Shown: positions 51,891 through 61,075, counted from the stretch's first letter. The stretch: 64,000 bases of DNA from Candidatus Rifleibacteriota bacterium (GCA_905236675.1 CAJOND010000001.1:164839-228838), one strand, 5' to 3'. Translations and numbers: made by a program. Notes: generated by a model from the letters alone, not told the origin.

Positions 51891-53908
51891 TATTTGACTG
51901 CCTCTGCACCATTTCTAGGATAATGTTCATCCCACCATTTTACTATTTCTTTACCAACTGGAAGCTTGGTACCTTTTGCTTTGGCTTCTGCAAGAGCTTT
52001 ATCTTTTTCTTCGTCATACCACCAGGTTGATAAAATAGAACTGTCATCACTTGTTTTTGCAAGAACATAATCTGGCATGCCAAATTTGTCCCAATAAAGC
52101 AATCTGGTATGTGCCGCATACCAACCGAGAGCGTAAAGATGTTCATTACAGATAATACCATCTATTTCTCTAATTGCTGCGATTCTGTCGTTTACATCAA
52201 ACATAAGTGGGTATTTATCACATATTTCATCAACTCTAGCATTTTTAAAACCCCAAATATTGTTATTATCAGGCTTGTCAGCAAATTTTGAATGTAAAGA
52301 ACTTTCTGGATTAGGGAATGTTAAACCTGTATAAGCTCTAGAAGAAATCAGGAAATTTCTCTCTCCAACTTCTTTTATATCTGTTGCCCAGGTAACAAGT
52401 TTGAGATTCAGCTTAATTCCGACATCTTTCAAATCTTCTTGAAATATAGTATAAATTCGTTCTGAGCCTTTATCTGTAAGGTTAAGGTTCAGTTCAAAAC
52501 GTTTTCCATCTTTGACTAACCAACCATCAGAGTCACGATTTTCCTGTAGCCAACCGGCTTCTTCAAGAAGTTCAACTGCTTTGTCAGGGTCATATCGCAT
52601 TTTAGGATTGTTTGGATTTTCATAAGGTGAATTAGGATAATGAGAATCTAAAAATTCGTATTCATTAAAGAATAATTTATCCATCATCTTTTCTCTATTA
52701 TAAAGATGAGCAAAAGCTTTTCTGACTCTAATGTCATCAAAAGGTGGCTTTCTCAAATTAAAAGCTATACCAGAAGTTCCAACTGGTCGATGTGTGTAGA
52801 CTTTACGGCGCTGTATCCAACCATTTGCTATTTCTGTCATCTTAGCAGGAATAAAGACTTGGTGCCATTCTCTTGCAACATTTACCATCATCCAGTCAAG
52901 TTCACCTTTTTTGAATTTTTCATTTTTAAGGTTTTCATCTGTGACAAAAATGAAATCCAACTTATCAAAGTTGTAATAACCTTTATTTTTGGGAAAATCT
53001 TTTTGCCACCAGTCATCTCGACGTGTGAGCACTACTTCTTCGTTTACTTTTGAGCTTTCGTAAGTATAAGGGCCGCTGCCTTCCATCATTTTAAACTGGT
53101 ATTCTTCTAAGTATTTTTTACCATCAAGTTTTTCTAATATGTGCCCCGGAAGAATCTGAGTGCCGCAGCCAATGGACATAAATGCACGCCAGTTAAGTTG
53201 TTTTGATTTAATCATAACGATTTTATCAGTTACAGCGACTGGACATTCATATTTCCCATAAAAGTCAACAGAAAATGGGTCTTCTATATCTGGATCTGTA
53301 TATAATTTCCATGTTTGAATAACGTCATTGGAACAAACAGGCTTTCCATCAGACCATTTTGCACGATCATCTATTTCAAAAAAGAATGTCTGTTTATCGT
53401 CTGCAACAGCCCATCTTTTAGCTAAATTTGGAGCATAATCATAGCTAATTGGGTCTAGGTCTAGCAGAGTTTCATAACAAAGACTAGATAAAGTACTGTT
53501 AAAAGCCGAGTTCGAATTTTTACCAGTTATACGTAGAGTAGGTGGAAAAGAAAGTTCAACACATTTTAAAACTCCGCCTTTTTTGGCTCTAGGATCACCG
53601 AAAGCAGTAATATTATCATTGGTCTGCCATTTCAAGGATTTGATGAGTGTATCTTTATCGGCTTGGCTCATAGAATTGATGTCATCACTTGAAACGTTAG
53701 TGGTGCCTACAGCAGAGCCGTTTCCGACGGCAAATTTGCCGCTTTTAATAAGCTGGTTAAGTTCTTTAACTGCTTGAGTATTTTCTTTAACTGAGTTTTT
53801 GATTTCTCTTATTTCTTTCAAGAGTTCATCATTAGATTCTGCCTTAGCTTGAAAAGTAAAAGCTGTCAGCGACATTAAAAGAATAATAAAAAATTTACTG
53901 GACTTCAA
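51890..53908 (-). CDS. Periplasmic peptide-binding protein (YejA/OppA type)
   Basis: 672 aa SBP_bac_5 protein. Signal peptide to about FQAKA (23), followed by a short coiled coil (about 25-58, KEIREIKNSVKENTQAVKEL), then the substrate-binding lobes with PVGTSGIAFNLRKPPFDDIR and VRKAFAHLYNREKMMDK, typical of the YejA branch. The start codon is TTG (53908) with AAGGAG 9 bases upstream; no ATG fits as well. First gene of a five-gene operon (binding protein, two permeases, two ATPases). Import of oligopeptides is the family role; the ligand is unknown. Confidence 0.88.
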   Translation of the reverse strand: MKSSKFFIILLMSLTAFTFQAKAESNDELLKEIREIKNSVKENTQAVKELNQLIKSGKFAVGNGSAVGTTNVSSDDINSMSQADKDTLIKSLKWQTNDNITAFGDPRAKKGGVLKCVELSFPPTLRITGKNSNSAFNSTLSSLCYETLLDLDPISYDYAPNLAKRWAVADDKQTFFFEIDDRAKWSDGKPVCSNDVIQTWKLYTDPDIEDPFSVDFYGKYECPVAVTDKIVMIKSKQLNWRAFMSIGCGTQILPGHILEKLDGKKYLEEYQFKMMEGSGPYTYESSKVNEEVVLTRRDDWWQKDFPKNKGYYNFDKLDFIFVTDENLKNEKFKKGELDWMMVNVAREWHQVFIPAKMTEIANGWIQRRKVYTHRPVGTSGIAFNLRKPPFDDIRVRKAFAHLYNREKMMDKLFFNEYEFLDSHYPNSPYENPNNPKMRYDPDKAVELLEEAGWLQENRDSDGWLVKDGKRFELNLNLTDKGSERIYTIFQEDLKDVGIKLNLKLVTWATDIKEVGERNFLISSRAYTGLTFPNPESSLHSKFADKPDNNNIWGFKNARVDEICDKYPLMFDVNDRIAAIREIDGIICNEHLYALGWYAAHTRLLYWDKFGMPDYVLAKTSDDSSILSTWWYDEEKDKALAEAKAKGTKLPVGKEIVKWWDEHYPRNGAEAVK

Positions 53909-54137
53909 GATTTGGAGCTCCTTCCACTTTGTTTGTCACAGTCTGATATAAACAAACGAGAATAAACATTTATAAATAAATGCAATTTATATTTTACAGT
54001 TTAATTGCGATTTTTGGCAATATTTTTTTTGAAAAATTATGTACCCTGCTAACAGTTTATATAACCTAAATTAAACAAAAAAAGATTTACGGTCGATAAA
54101 TTTGAATAAATATATAGAAAAATTGGAGGCATGCAAA

Positions 54138-55778
54138 ATGCATTATAAAAATCTCATAGCTTTGGCATTAGCATGTGGCATTAGCACTACACTTTATGCA
54201 GCCGACACTTATGATTTAGGAAAAGTTCAAGTTGTAGGAGAAGACGCTCAAAGCGATAAAATGCTTCAAAGCTCAAATGATTTAGCATTTGGCATGACCG
54301 ATAAGTCTATTCCCTTGCCAGATCTTACTCCTGAAATAGAAACATTAGATTATCAGCCAATGACTGAGAAACCAGCGGTTAGTAATATTCATAAACAGAA
54401 TAAAAATGAATTTTCAGCGGCTTTGGGTATGGGTAATCGTGATAGCAGTGAAATGTATGTTAATGGTAAGAATCAAAGTGATAAATATAATACAGATATA
54501 CTTATTTTAAGGCAGTCAAAAGATGGTTATAAATCCACTGTAGACTCAAAGAGAACCGGACTTAAAGCTAGAATATCAACTACTAATGATGATGCAACAA
54601 CTGTAACAGGTGGTGTTGAAATATTGGACGCTAAAAAAGCTTTAAGAGGAACCGACAGAACCATAAATGCAGGACAAGATGCAAATGCAAAACTTGAAAA
54701 TGACCATAAGAGAATTTGGATAAATAGTGATTCGACTCTTGAAAATGGAGCTTTTGTAAAAGGTTATGCTACTATTGATGCATTAGGTCGAGATACTTCA
54801 AATGATGTTGGTTTCAGAGATGAACAGGATGTTAAAGCTTATAGGATAGGTGGAACATACAAAAACAGAATTGATGACAAGACTAATGCAAAGGCATCTA
54901 TTGATGTCCGCAAAGAAGAATTGGATTCAGAATACGGTAATGATATAGATTTTACCAAAACAGTTGCAGCAGCAGGAATTGAAAAAGAATTATCCTGTAA
55001 AGCTGTTGGTGGAATAGGTTTAAAGGCAATGAAACTGAAAGATAAAGATAAACTTTCACCCTACTTAAATTTCAGTTATCAGCCCGATTCAATATGGAAA
55101 CTATCATTAGGCTATGAAGAAGATTTAGGTAACGATAATTTGGAACGCATATTCCTACCTGATCGTTATGTTGATTCTAAAAATTTTGACTTTAAAGCTT
55201 CTAAGAAAAAGACAGCAAAAACATCATTAGACTATAGAACTCATAATGGTGATTGTATTGGTGTAGATTTATTTTCTCAAAAAGAAGACAATTCAATAGA
55301 ATACTATGATATAGAAAACTTTGATGGAAGACGTATACTTAGTTCAAGAATAGGTTATGCAGATGCTGAAAGAAAAGGTATAACTTTCAGAGGTGACTTT
55401 AAAATTGATGACGGCTTTGCATTAACATTGAGGGCGACAGCTCAGAATCCTGAAGATAATAATGGAAACAGACTGTCATATGAACCTAAACGAATTCTTG
55501 ATGTTGGGTTAAGCTATACAAACGACAAACTCATGCTTGATTTTTCAAGAAGAGCTGAATCTGGTAGAAAAGCTTATGTGGGTGTTAATGGCGGACCATT
55601 AGGAATTGTTGGAGTAAGTGATTATAGCCGTTCTGATTTAGCGGTAAAATATAAGTTAAATGAACGTTTTACTGGTTATATCAAGATAAAAGACCTTTAT
55701 GATGAAGGTAAGAAAATCAGATATGACGTTTCAGAAGAAGGAAGAGTTACTCTTGGTGGCATAGAAATGCACTTTTAA
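54138..55778 (+). CDS. Outer-membrane beta-barrel protein
   Basis: 546 aa. Signal peptide to about TLYA (21). N-terminal DLGKVQVVGEDA resembles the start of TonB-dependent receptor plugs, but no complete plug domain follows. From about 85 onward, alternating hydrophobic strands (KISFRG-, LTLRATAQNPED- and VGLSYTNDKLMLDFS-type) run to a C-terminal Phe (LGGIEMHF), the barrel-assembly signal. A smaller receptor or porin-like protein. ATG 54138, with GGAGG 9 bases upstream, is preferred to TTG 54102. Its TAA stop is the first unit of a heptamer array. Confidence 0.8.
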   Translation: MHYKNLIALALACGISTTLYAADTYDLGKVQVVGEDAQSDKMLQSSNDLAFGMTDKSIPLPDLTPEIETLDYQPMTEKPAVSNIHKQNKNEFSAALGMGNRDSSEMYVNGKNQSDKYNTDILILRQSKDGYKSTVDSKRTGLKARISTTNDDATTVTGGVEILDAKKALRGTDRTINAGQDANAKLENDHKRIWINSDSTLENGAFVKGYATIDALGRDTSNDVGFRDEQDVKAYRIGGTYKNRIDDKTNAKASIDVRKEELDSEYGNDIDFTKTVAAAGIEKELSCKAVGGIGLKAMKLKDKDKLSPYLNFSYQPDSIWKLSLGYEEDLGNDNLERIFLPDRYVDSKNFDFKASKKKTAKTSLDYRTHNGDCIGVDLFSQKEDNSIEYYDIENFDGRRILSSRIGYADAERKGITFRGDFKIDDGFALTLRATAQNPEDNNGNRLSYEPKRILDVGLSYTNDKLMLDFSRRAESGRKAYVGVNGGPLGIVGVSDYSRSDLAVKYKLNERFTGYIKIKDLYDEGKKIRYDVSEEGRVTLGGIEMHF

Positions 55779-55877
55779 GAGATGAGAGATAAGAGATAAG
55801 AGATAAGAGACGAGAGATGAAATTGAGAATTGAGAACTGAGAACTGAGAACTATCTTCTATCTTCAATCTTCAATCT
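55776..55877. repeat. Back-to-back heptamer arrays filling a convergent gap
   Basis: Plus strand from the outer-membrane protein stop: TAAGAGA, TGAGAGA, three TAAGAGA, CGAGAGA, TGAAATT, GAGAATT, three GAGAACT. Minus strand from the GNAT stop: TGAAGAT, TGAAGAT, AGAAGAT, AG. Both arrays begin exactly at the stop codons, and together they fill the whole 92-bp space between the genes. Confidence 0.85.
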
Positions 55878-56569
55878 AAAATATACTTATCCAGTTTGAA
55901 GCTTTCTTTCAAAAAGTTTCTGGCGAGTTTTAACGAGGCTATGTTGTTTTCTTCGACAACATAGCTTAATTTTTGTCCTTTTAAAGCAAATTGCCTTGTC
56001 ATTAATTCCATGAGAGCGGTGCCATAACCTTGATTCCGATATTCTGCATTGATCTCAATTGCCACTTCTGAAAAATGCCATGTATTTTTAATAACTTTTA
56101 TGTAGCCACAGATTCTGTTTTTCATTATTAAATATAAATCATCAATACGGCTGTTTAATGAAGAAGCTTTTGCTTTGATACATTCTTTGGGTAATCCTAC
56201 TTCTGAAGAATTGAGATAAGTATTGGATTCTGTTTCATCATATTCGAAAGAAGTGGATAGGGAGTTCTCAAAATATAAAAGGCTTCCATTATGTTTGCAA
56301 AATTGTATATCAGATAAATCAGAATTCTGTTCTGTTAATAAAATATAATCTTTAAATGGAATGTCGTTTATAGATTGTTTTGCTTTATTAAAATCACCTA
56401 TTAATCTTGCAATGTTCCAATCAGAACTATTTTCTTGAGCTTTTAGACAAATAAAACCTGAATCTAGTGAACTTTCTAAAAAAATAACATCATCAGGATG
56501 TTTTTCTAGTCTGTCGATTTCGTCTATATATTTGTTTTCTTGATTATATAGTAGTTCTAGTAATTTCAT
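55871..56569 (-). CDS. GNAT-family N-acetyltransferase
   Basis: 232 aa. N-terminal extension of about 110 residues with two repeats of an acidic pattern, then the GNAT core: HFSEVAIEINAEYRNQGYGTALMELM, where RNQGYG is the acetyl-CoA pyrophosphate loop (Q/RxxGxG/A), and EENNIASLKLARNF at the end. Substrate unknown. It runs against the outer-membrane protein gene and its stop codon lies in a heptamer array. Confidence 0.75.
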   Translation of the reverse strand: MKLLELLYNQENKYIDEIDRLEKHPDDVIFLESSLDSGFICLKAQENSSDWNIARLIGDFNKAKQSINDIPFKDYILLTEQNSDLSDIQFCKHNGSLLYFENSLSTSFEYDETESNTYLNSSEVGLPKECIKAKASSLNSRIDDLYLIMKNRICGYIKVIKNTWHFSEVAIEINAEYRNQGYGTALMELMTRQFALKGQKLSYVVEENNIASLKLARNFLKESFKLDKYILD

Positions 56570-56909
56570 AATTATAAGCTTATTATAAAAAACTATTATT
56601 TATCAATCTTTATTATATTATAATGTTTAAATTCAACGAAAATTAGTTGCCAATGTATTATAAAAACTTATTTAATATTTTATATTTGTGTTAGATTTAA
56701 AATCAGGTATTAACTGATGGATAAATTACAAGAATCACAAGTAAAAAACTGATTATGGGAGCTAACCTTGCATTAGAAGCTCCTTGGAAATAATAAAAAT
56801 TCCGTTTTCAATTCTCACCTCTTGCTATTATCTGTTCTTCTTCTAATTTCAAACCACATTTTTGTCGATAGGTTAAATAAGATTAGAATAAATAGGTCTA
56901 GGAGGCATT
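56570..56909 (+). other. 340-bp gap with promoter of the ExbB operon
   Basis: Mostly AT-rich unstructured sequence. Contains GGAGCT/AGCTCC (56758-56783) with 14 bases between, and TTGTCG (56862-56867), 16-base spacer, TAGAAT (56884-56889) as a plausible promoter for exbB, with TAGGAGG just before ATG 56910. The upstream region of the barrel protein also has GTCGATAAATTTGAATAAAT, similar to GTCGATAGGTTAAATAAG here; a shared control site is possible but unproven. Confidence 0.45.
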
Positions 56910-57554
56910 ATGAAAAACCTGTTTTTAGTTAATATTTTTGTAAATGGCGGTCCAGTCATGTATTTAATCATGTTCTGTTCCGTAATTGCTCTAGCTATCC
57001 TAATTGAACGAATCAGATTTTACTCTCGTAACCATGTTAATGGCACTAATTTAATGAGAAAAGTAAAAGCTGCCATAAATACACATCATTTTACTGATGC
57101 AATGAGAATTTGTAGAGAAGATGCTTCTCCTTTGGCTAATGTTATAGCAGCAGGCATCGACCATCTCGATTATAAGAAAGACGATCTTCTTGATGTAATG
57201 AGACATGAAGCGATGATTCAGGTTAAAAAGTTTGACAGAAACGTTGGCAAGCTTTCAACAATTGCTTCTATTACACCTTTACTTGGTCTTACTGGTACAG
57301 TAACTGGTATGATTTCTGCTTTTAGCGTTATTTCTACTGTTGGAATAGGTGACCCAACAGCTTTAGCTGGTGGAATTTCTGAAGCTTTATATACTACAGC
57401 TGCAGGTCTTTTAGTCGGTATCCCTGCACTAGTTGCCCATAACTGGTGTGAAGCAAAGAGTAACGATTTTATAGAACAAGTTGAAATACATTCTATTGAC
57501 CTTGCAAATCAAGTAAACGCTTTGGAGGGGAACCTTGAAGAAGCTGCTGCCTAA
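56910..57554 (+). CDS. exbB: ExbB/TolQ-type proton channel protein
   Basis: 214 aa. MotA/TolQ/ExbB family: first helix VMYLIMFCSVIALAILIERI, and the conserved second pair of helices with TPLLGLTGTVTGMISAF and ALYTTAAGLLVGIPALVAH. These form the channel that uses proton flow to power TonB or Tol. Strong AGGAGG before ATG. Overlaps exbD by 20 bp. Confidence 0.93.
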   Translation: MKNLFLVNIFVNGGPVMYLIMFCSVIALAILIERIRFYSRNHVNGTNLMRKVKAAINTHHFTDAMRICREDASPLANVIAAGIDHLDYKKDDLLDVMRHEAMIQVKKFDRNVGKLSTIASITPLLGLTGTVTGMISAFSVISTVGIGDPTALAGGISEALYTTAAGLLVGIPALVAHNWCEAKSNDFIEQVEIHSIDLANQVNALEGNLEEAAA

Positions 57555-57948
57555 GAGAGTAAAATCTCAACCACAAATCGTTGTTACTAATTTAATTGAT
57601 GTCGTTTTGTTGCTCGTTTTCTTTTTTATGATTACAAGTTCATTTGCTGCAAATGAAAAGAAACTGCCTGTAAATGTTCCAAAAGCAACATCTTCAGTTT
57701 CTATGGAAAAAGATAATATGACTGTTCAAGTTACTAAAACAGGCAATGTATTTATAGCAGGCAAATCTGTTGACACTAAAACTTTAGATGAACAGATAAA
57801 AAAATGGGTGGCTTCTTCCCCTGATAGACCAGTAATGGTTGAAGCAGATGAAGGAACTAATTATGGCAAAGTTATAACTGTTCTTGATCAGATTAGAAGT
57901 TCAGGAGCAATAAATGTAGGACTTGCTACAAAACCAGAAGTAAAATGA
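57535..57948 (+). CDS. exbD: ExbD/TolR-type protein
   Basis: 137 aa. Single N-terminal helix with the proton-carrying Asp in NLIDVVLLLVFFFMITSSF, then a periplasmic domain ending in NVGLATKP. TTG start 57535 is supported by GGAGGGG 6 bases upstream and by overlap with exbB. The start is noncanonical but no ATG precedes the helix. Couples the ExbB channel to TonB. Confidence 0.92.
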   Translation: MKKLLPKRVKSQPQIVVTNLIDVVLLLVFFFMITSSFAANEKKLPVNVPKATSSVSMEKDNMTVQVTKTGNVFIAGKSVDTKTLDEQIKKWVASSPDRPVMVEADEGTNYGKVITVLDQIRSSGAINVGLATKPEVK

Positions 57949-59012
57949 AAAAGTTATCTATATTTAAATCTTCCGAAAAAGTTAAAGCGAAGGAAATTAA
58001 TGAATACCAGCTTTCTATAATAATTCATTTTTTCTTGCTGTTAGCTTTGTCTGTAATAATGGGATTTAAGGCAATTCCTCAAAATAAGCCTAAAATAACT
58101 CCAGTAACTCTAGTTGCACAGATAGATAAGCCTAAAACAGGTGCAGTAGCTGATGTAAAAAAAGATATTGGCAGCAAAAAAGCAGAGGGAAATACTAATA
58201 AAGTCGTAAAGCCTAAAGCAGTTGCTCCAGTAAAAAATACTAAAACTAAGTCAAATGCAAAACCTGTTCAGAAAGCTTCTACAAAACCGACTTCAAAACC
58301 TAATACTAAAAAAACAACTATAACTACAGCAAAAACCGATACTAAAACTACTCCAAAGAAAACTACTACGGCAAAAACTACTGCTGCCAGTATTCCTGTT
58401 GTTGCTGTTAAACCTGCTCAAACAAACCTTCCATCCATTATAAGTAAGTCTACCAGTGAAAATGCACCAGTAAAGCCTAGTCATAATACTCCTCTTTTTG
58501 AGGAAGTTACCGATTTGAGCACAGGACTAAGCAAATCTAATCCAATATTTGATAATTCTGGTAGTTCAGGTAAAACAGTAGAAGACTCACTACTTATGCC
58601 AGAATCTATGTTGGATGATAGTATGATGTTTTCGTCACCTGTTGATGTTCAAACTCCTGTAACAGGTGATACCAATGGCAGTAAAGGGAATGGACTATTT
58701 GAAGTAGGTTCTATTGAAGCTTTTGGTGGAAACAGTGATAATTTTATTGCTCCAAAGATTATTTCCAGAGTTCAACCAGATTATCCTGATTGGGCAAGGA
58801 AAGAAGGAGTTCATGGCTCTGCTGTTTACCGAGTGCTTATTCTTCAAAGTGGAACAGTTGGAGATGTAGTTACGATGAGCTCTACTATAGACCCAAAACT
58901 TGCTATAAATGGAGCACAGGCTTTGAGAAGATGGGTATTTACACCTGTTTTAAACAATGGTGCACCACAAGAAACATGGGTAAAGATTTCTGTTCAGTAT
59001 GAGCTGAACTGA
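57945..59012 (+). CDS. tonB: TonB-family energy transducer
   Basis: 355 aa. N-terminal transmembrane helix (about 23-42, LSIIIHFFLLLALSVIMGF), a long Lys/Thr/Pro/Ala spacer (about 65-160) spanning the periplasm, a Ser/Asp-rich middle, and a C-terminal TonB domain (about 270-355): PKIISRVQPDYPDWARKEGV, GTVGDVV, ALRRWVFTPVLNNG. Starts on the ATGA overlap with exbD. Partner of outer-membrane receptors; the barrel protein at 54138 is a candidate. Confidence 0.93.
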   Translation: MKKLSIFKSSEKVKAKEINEYQLSIIIHFFLLLALSVIMGFKAIPQNKPKITPVTLVAQIDKPKTGAVADVKKDIGSKKAEGNTNKVVKPKAVAPVKNTKTKSNAKPVQKASTKPTSKPNTKKTTITTAKTDTKTTPKKTTTAKTTAASIPVVAVKPAQTNLPSIISKSTSENAPVKPSHNTPLFEEVTDLSTGLSKSNPIFDNSGSSGKTVEDSLLMPESMLDDSMMFSSPVDVQTPVTGDTNGSKGNGLFEVGSIEAFGGNSDNFIAPKIISRVQPDYPDWARKEGVHGSAVYRVLILQSGTVGDVVTMSSTIDPKLAINGAQALRRWVFTPVLNNGAPQETWVKISVQYELN

Positions 59013-59015
59013 TAA

Positions 59016-59053
59016 AAAAAATAGGCTTGGGTTTATACCTAAGCCTATTTTTT
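59016..59053. terminator. Bidirectional terminator
   Basis: AATAGGCTTGGGT / ACCTAAGCCTATT (two G-U pairs), loop TTAT-type, with A run before and T run after; between convergent tonB and the FKBP gene. Confidence 0.88.
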
Positions 59054-59060
59054 TATCTAA

Positions 59061-59567
59061 TTAATGACAGCCTTCGCTGCCGCAGCTTCCACAACATCCA
59101 TGGCAACTGCCACAAGTATGCTGAGGTCTTTCACTTGCATCTTTAATATCGATGAGTTCAAGTTCAAAAGTAAGATTTTTACCAGCTAAGGGGTGATTAG
59201 TATCTAATTTTACTGTCTTATCATCAAAATCTATAATTGTAGCTAAGAAATCACCACCGCTCTGAGGAGTTACAACAATCTGCATACCTTTTTCCAATTC
59301 TGGTTTTTCTCCAAAATTTTCAGCAGGAACATCAAAAACAGATTTTTCATCATATGGGCCATAGCCTTCTTCTGGTGTCAGCTTAATGGTTTTCTTTTCA
59401 CCAATAGCCATTCCCATAACACCTTTTTCAAAACCTTCTATAAGACCGCCTTCTCCAACAACGAAATCTAGTGGAGAACCATCAAGACTGGAATCAAAAA
59501 CTTTGCCATCTTCAAATCTACCAGTATAATGAACAAATACCCAATCGCCGTTTTTTACATTAGCCAT
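59061..59567 (-). CDS. slyD: SlyD-like FKBP peptidyl-prolyl isomerase
   Basis: 168 aa cytoplasmic foldase. FKBP domain: VHYTGRFEDGKVFDSSLDGS and PLDFVVGEGGLIEGFEKGVMGM, with the insert-in-flap domain (about 70-125) that gives chaperone activity. The C-terminal tail (about 150-168) is a Cys/His/Gly cluster (HTCGSCHGCCGSCGSEGCH), as in metal-binding SlyD, which supplies nickel to hydrogenase or urease in other bacteria. AAGGAT lies 9 bases before the ATG. Confidence 0.9.
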   Translation of the reverse strand: MANVKNGDWVFVHYTGRFEDGKVFDSSLDGSPLDFVVGEGGLIEGFEKGVMGMAIGEKKTIKLTPEEGYGPYDEKSVFDVPAENFGEKPELEKGMQIVVTPQSGGDFLATIIDFDDKTVKLDTNHPLAGKNLTFELELIDIKDASERPQHTCGSCHGCCGSCGSEGCH

Positions 59568-59671
59568 TTAAAATATCCTTTTTGCTGTTTCCAGCCATAA
59601 AATTTTATGCATAAAATACTTTATTAAATAATTTAAGTCAACATAAAAAAAGATAAAAGACCAAAAATGGA

Positions 59672-59754
59672 CTATCTTCCATCTTCAATCTTCTATCTTC
59701 TATCTTTTATCTTCTATCTTTTATCTTTTATCTTCTATCTTTATCGTCAATCTT
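59672..59754. repeat. Heptamer array at the signal peptidase stop
   Basis: Minus strand from the stop: TGACGAT, AAAGATA, GAAGATA, then alternating AAAGATA/GAAGATA units and GAAGATT, GAAGATG. At least 11 units in phase; the stop codon of the signal peptidase gene is the first TGA. Confidence 0.8.
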
Positions 59755-60274
59755 TTCTTGTAGGAATTAAACCTATATGATCGACAGGCCAGAATTTTAT
59801 ATCAGCTCTACCTTTGACCATTTTTCTATCTAATAAACCCCAGGCTCTGCTGTCGTGGGAATTATTCCTATTATCACCCATTACACAGAGTTTCCCTTCA
59901 GGAATTTTAAGAGGTCCGTAACTTCCAAATACATATTCTTTTACGAATGATTCTTCCATCTTTTTCCCGTTACGGTACAAATAGCCCTCTTTAATCTCTA
60001 TTTCATCACCTGGCACGCCGACTACTCTTTTTACGAAATCCTTGTTTGGCTCATAAGGATAAGTGAAAACAACTACTTCACCAACCTCAGGCTCTTTTAC
60101 ATGATAAATCATTTTATTAACTATGATTTTCTCGTGTGATTTCAATTCGGGCTCCATACATGCGCCCTCTATTATGAAACCTTGAGCAACGTAAGTCTGA
60201 ACCAATAAAAAGAAAATAAGTGCTTTGACAAAGTCGCCAAACCAATCCCTTAAATTATGAATAAATTTCTTCAT
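59747..60274 (-). CDS. lepB: Signal peptidase I with Cys nucleophile position
   Basis: 175 aa type I signal peptidase: one N-terminal membrane helix (about 17-31), then GACMEPEL (37-44), FVKRVVGVPGDE (general base Lys82) and MGDNRNNSHDSRAWG. The catalytic Ser of the family consensus (SMEP) is Cys39 here; the codon is TGT. All other motifs are intact, so the protein is probably folded and functional, but with altered chemistry or low activity. GGAG lies before the ATG. The stop codon is part of a heptamer array. A second lepB elsewhere in the genome cannot be excluded. Confidence 0.9.
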   Translation of the reverse strand: MKKFIHNLRDWFGDFVKALIFFLLVQTYVAQGFIIEGACMEPELKSHEKIIVNKMIYHVKEPEVGEVVVFTYPYEPNKDFVKRVVGVPGDEIEIKEGYLYRNGKKMEESFVKEYVFGSYGPLKIPEGKLCVMGDNRNNSHDSRAWGLLDRKMVKGRADIKFWPVDHIGLIPTRKD

Positions 60275-60406
60275 TAACCAAACTCCACCCTGTTTCCCTT
60301 ATATATATTATTTAATCATGGTGTGTACTAAGTTTTTCGGTTAAGCTTTAAAAATTTATAACCATAAATAAAAAAAATTTACATTTTTTTACTTTAATAT
60401 AATTGT

Positions 60407-61075
60407 TTATTTTTCTAATTCTAATTTCCTATTATTAAGCATGATTAGCCTTTTATTGATTTGTTTTATTTCAGTTCTCAAAAGATAGTTTTTTTTATCA
60501 TCCTTATTACTAAGAGATTCAGACTCGGTTTCATCAGAATACTTTTGTTTTTCTGCTTCTTCAACTATTTTATTTAAATAATCCTTCCTTTCTTCTAAAG
60601 AAATAATTGTTTGATTTATAAGGGATAAGTTTGCCGTCATTAAACTTTCTTGAAATTCATCTAATCTCATTGATGATATGATCGCAGAAGGATAATAAGA
60701 AAAACAATGCTTTTCTTGGTTTTTATTAATTATTGAAGTAATTATATGTATCAAGAAAAATAAACTAAAAATAGTAATAACACTAAAAAAAACTATCATA
60801 GAATGTTTCTTTAATTTACTAACATTTAATCTTGTTCTATTAACTTTTGGTGGAGTTTTATAATTTTTTACAGAATGTGAAAAATAATTGGATTCATTTT
60901 CTTGAGTATTTCCTAATTCTTCATTACTACTAATAGAGATTTTTTTGGTATTTCCTGATTTTTCATAACTATTAATAGAAGTTTCTTTAGTATTTTCTGG
61001 TTCTTCTATATTAGCTTCATGGTCCTGCTAAAGTTGCAATTCTTTACTTTTATTATTGTTTTCTCTGTTGTTCAT
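60407..61075 (-). pseudogene. Membrane protein gene interrupted by an in-frame TAG
   Basis: ATG 61075, with TAGG about 8 bases upstream, opens a frame of 223 codons ending in TAA at 60407, open except for one TAG at codon 16 (61028-61030). Before the stop: NNRENNNKSKELQL; after it: QDHEANIEEPENTKE and a Ser/Asn/Glu-rich stretch, then a transmembrane helix (MIVFFSVITIFSLFFLIHII) and a coiled coil. A CAG to TAG change (Gln) would explain the break. TAG is a normal stop in other genes here (M48, DUF4143 ATPase, XRE), so reassignment is unlikely. The shorter frame from ATG 60799 (130 aa) lacks the N-terminal part. Confidence 0.6.

Noticed and set aside
60407..61075. TAG recoding as glutamine or pyrrolysine
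   Set aside because: Genuine genes in the window end in TAG (M48 protease, DUF4143 ATPase, XRE regulator), so TAG is a normal stop; a single mutation is simpler.
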